Positions 6,914 to 7,259 of a DNA stretch of 7,259 nucleotides are shown one piece after another. Below the pieces are notes generated by a model. That model was given only the letters and a program-made list of their open reading frames with translations, ran no database searches and was not told the origin of the DNA. Position 1 is the stretch's first letter; each line of letters opens with the position of its first letter. The position numbers and the translations under genes are program-made. Origin of the DNA: Pseudomonadota bacterium (GTDB taxonomy: Bacteria; Pseudomonadota; Gammaproteobacteria; Steroidobacterales; Steroidobacteraceae); the NCBI GenBank assembly GCA_021808035.1, contig JAKBCG010000122.1, positions 1-7,259 of the forward strand, written 5' to 3'.

Positions 6914-7259
6914 GTGCCCCAGACGCCGGGCTATCGCCCGCTGTACCGACAGGTCTATGACATCCTCGTGAACCGGGTCGTCCAAGGCGCATGGCGGCCC
7001 GGCGAGGCCTTGCCGAGCGAGCAGAGCCTGGCGAAGGAGCTCGGCGTGAGCCAGGGCACGGTGCGCAAGGTGCTCGACGCGCTGACCGCGGAGAAATTGC
7101 TCGAGCGGCGCCAGGGCAAGGGAACCTACATCGCCGAGCACACGCAGGAGCGCTCGCTGTTCCGCTTCTTCCGGATCTCCCGCCCCGGCGGGGAACGGCT
7201 GAAGCCCGCGCGCACCAGCGAGACGGTGAAGGTCCGGGTCGCGCGCGCGGCCGAGCGCG
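6914..7259 (+). CDS. GntR-family (HutC-type) transcriptional regulator, C-terminus cut by the window edge
   Basis: Cytoplasmic DNA-binding regulator; 115 residues are visible. Residues 9-76 are a complete GntR winged helix-turn-helix: PLYRQVYDILVNRVVQGAWRPG, then LPSEQSLAKELGVSQGTVRK (33-52) with the recognition helix in SQGTVRKVLDAL, then the wing ERRQGKGTYIAEH (64-76). The following SLFRFFRI and ERLKPART segment looks like the linker and first strands of a UTRA ligand-binding domain, so the gene is expected to continue for roughly 120-130 residues past the edge. UTRA regulators bind small metabolites, often sugars or sugar phosphates, and usually act as repressors relieved by the ligand. 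The gene is divergent from the sulfoquinovosidase, which makes sulfoquinovose or a pathway intermediate the likely effector (inference). E. coli instead uses the DeoR-family CsqR for this role. The start is GTG 6914, preceded by GGAG; the in-frame ATG at 6902 is the alternative. Confidence 0.9.
   Translation, partial: MPQTPGYRPLYRQVYDILVNRVVQGAWRPGEALPSEQSLAKELGVSQGTVRKVLDALTAEKLLERRQGKGTYIAEHTQERSLFRFFRISRPGGERLKPARTSETVKVRVARAAER

Overview
The window is GC-rich chromosomal DNA from a bacterium, most likely a beta- or gammaproteobacterium. This rests on GlpD and sulfoquinovosidase proteins that follow my recollection of the E. coli proteins closely along their whole length, on the YdiK-like permease, and on the high-GC codon pattern. 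I cannot name the genus. I see no insertion sequence, phage, CRISPR array, tRNA or rRNA.

Layout, left to right: (1) positions 1-1892, minus strand: a cation-translocating P-type ATPase (about 630 residues visible, C-terminus off the left edge). (2) 2050-3096, plus strand: an AI-2E/YdiK-family membrane permease, divergent from the ATPase. (3) 3107-4603, minus strand: glpD, the FAD-dependent glycerol-3-phosphate dehydrogenase, convergent with the permease across only 10 bp. (4) 4727-6745, minus strand: a GH31 sulfoquinovosidase (YihQ family) carrying the full catalytic and sulfonate-binding residue set of the KERWY subgroup. (5) 6746-6913: a short intergenic region with a strikingly AT-rich patch, a perfect 12-bp palindrome, and promoter-like elements pointing both ways. 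(6) 6914-7259, plus strand: the N-terminal part of a GntR/HutC-family repressor, running off the right edge.

The right half reads as one metabolic unit. The sulfoquinovosidase releases sulfoquinovose from sulfoquinovosyl glycerides, the head groups of plant and cyanobacterial sulfolipid. When the substrate is sulfoquinovosyl glycerol, the other product is glycerol. GlpD, next downstream on the same strand, would feed that glycerol (once phosphorylated) to dihydroxyacetone phosphate. The divergent GntR regulator probably controls the unit through the palindrome. This link between a sulfolipid glycosidase and glpD is the most interesting inference here. The genes that would degrade sulfoquinovose itself are not in the window and, if clustered, should lie beyond the right edge. 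The ATPase and permease look like unrelated housekeeping or transport genes.
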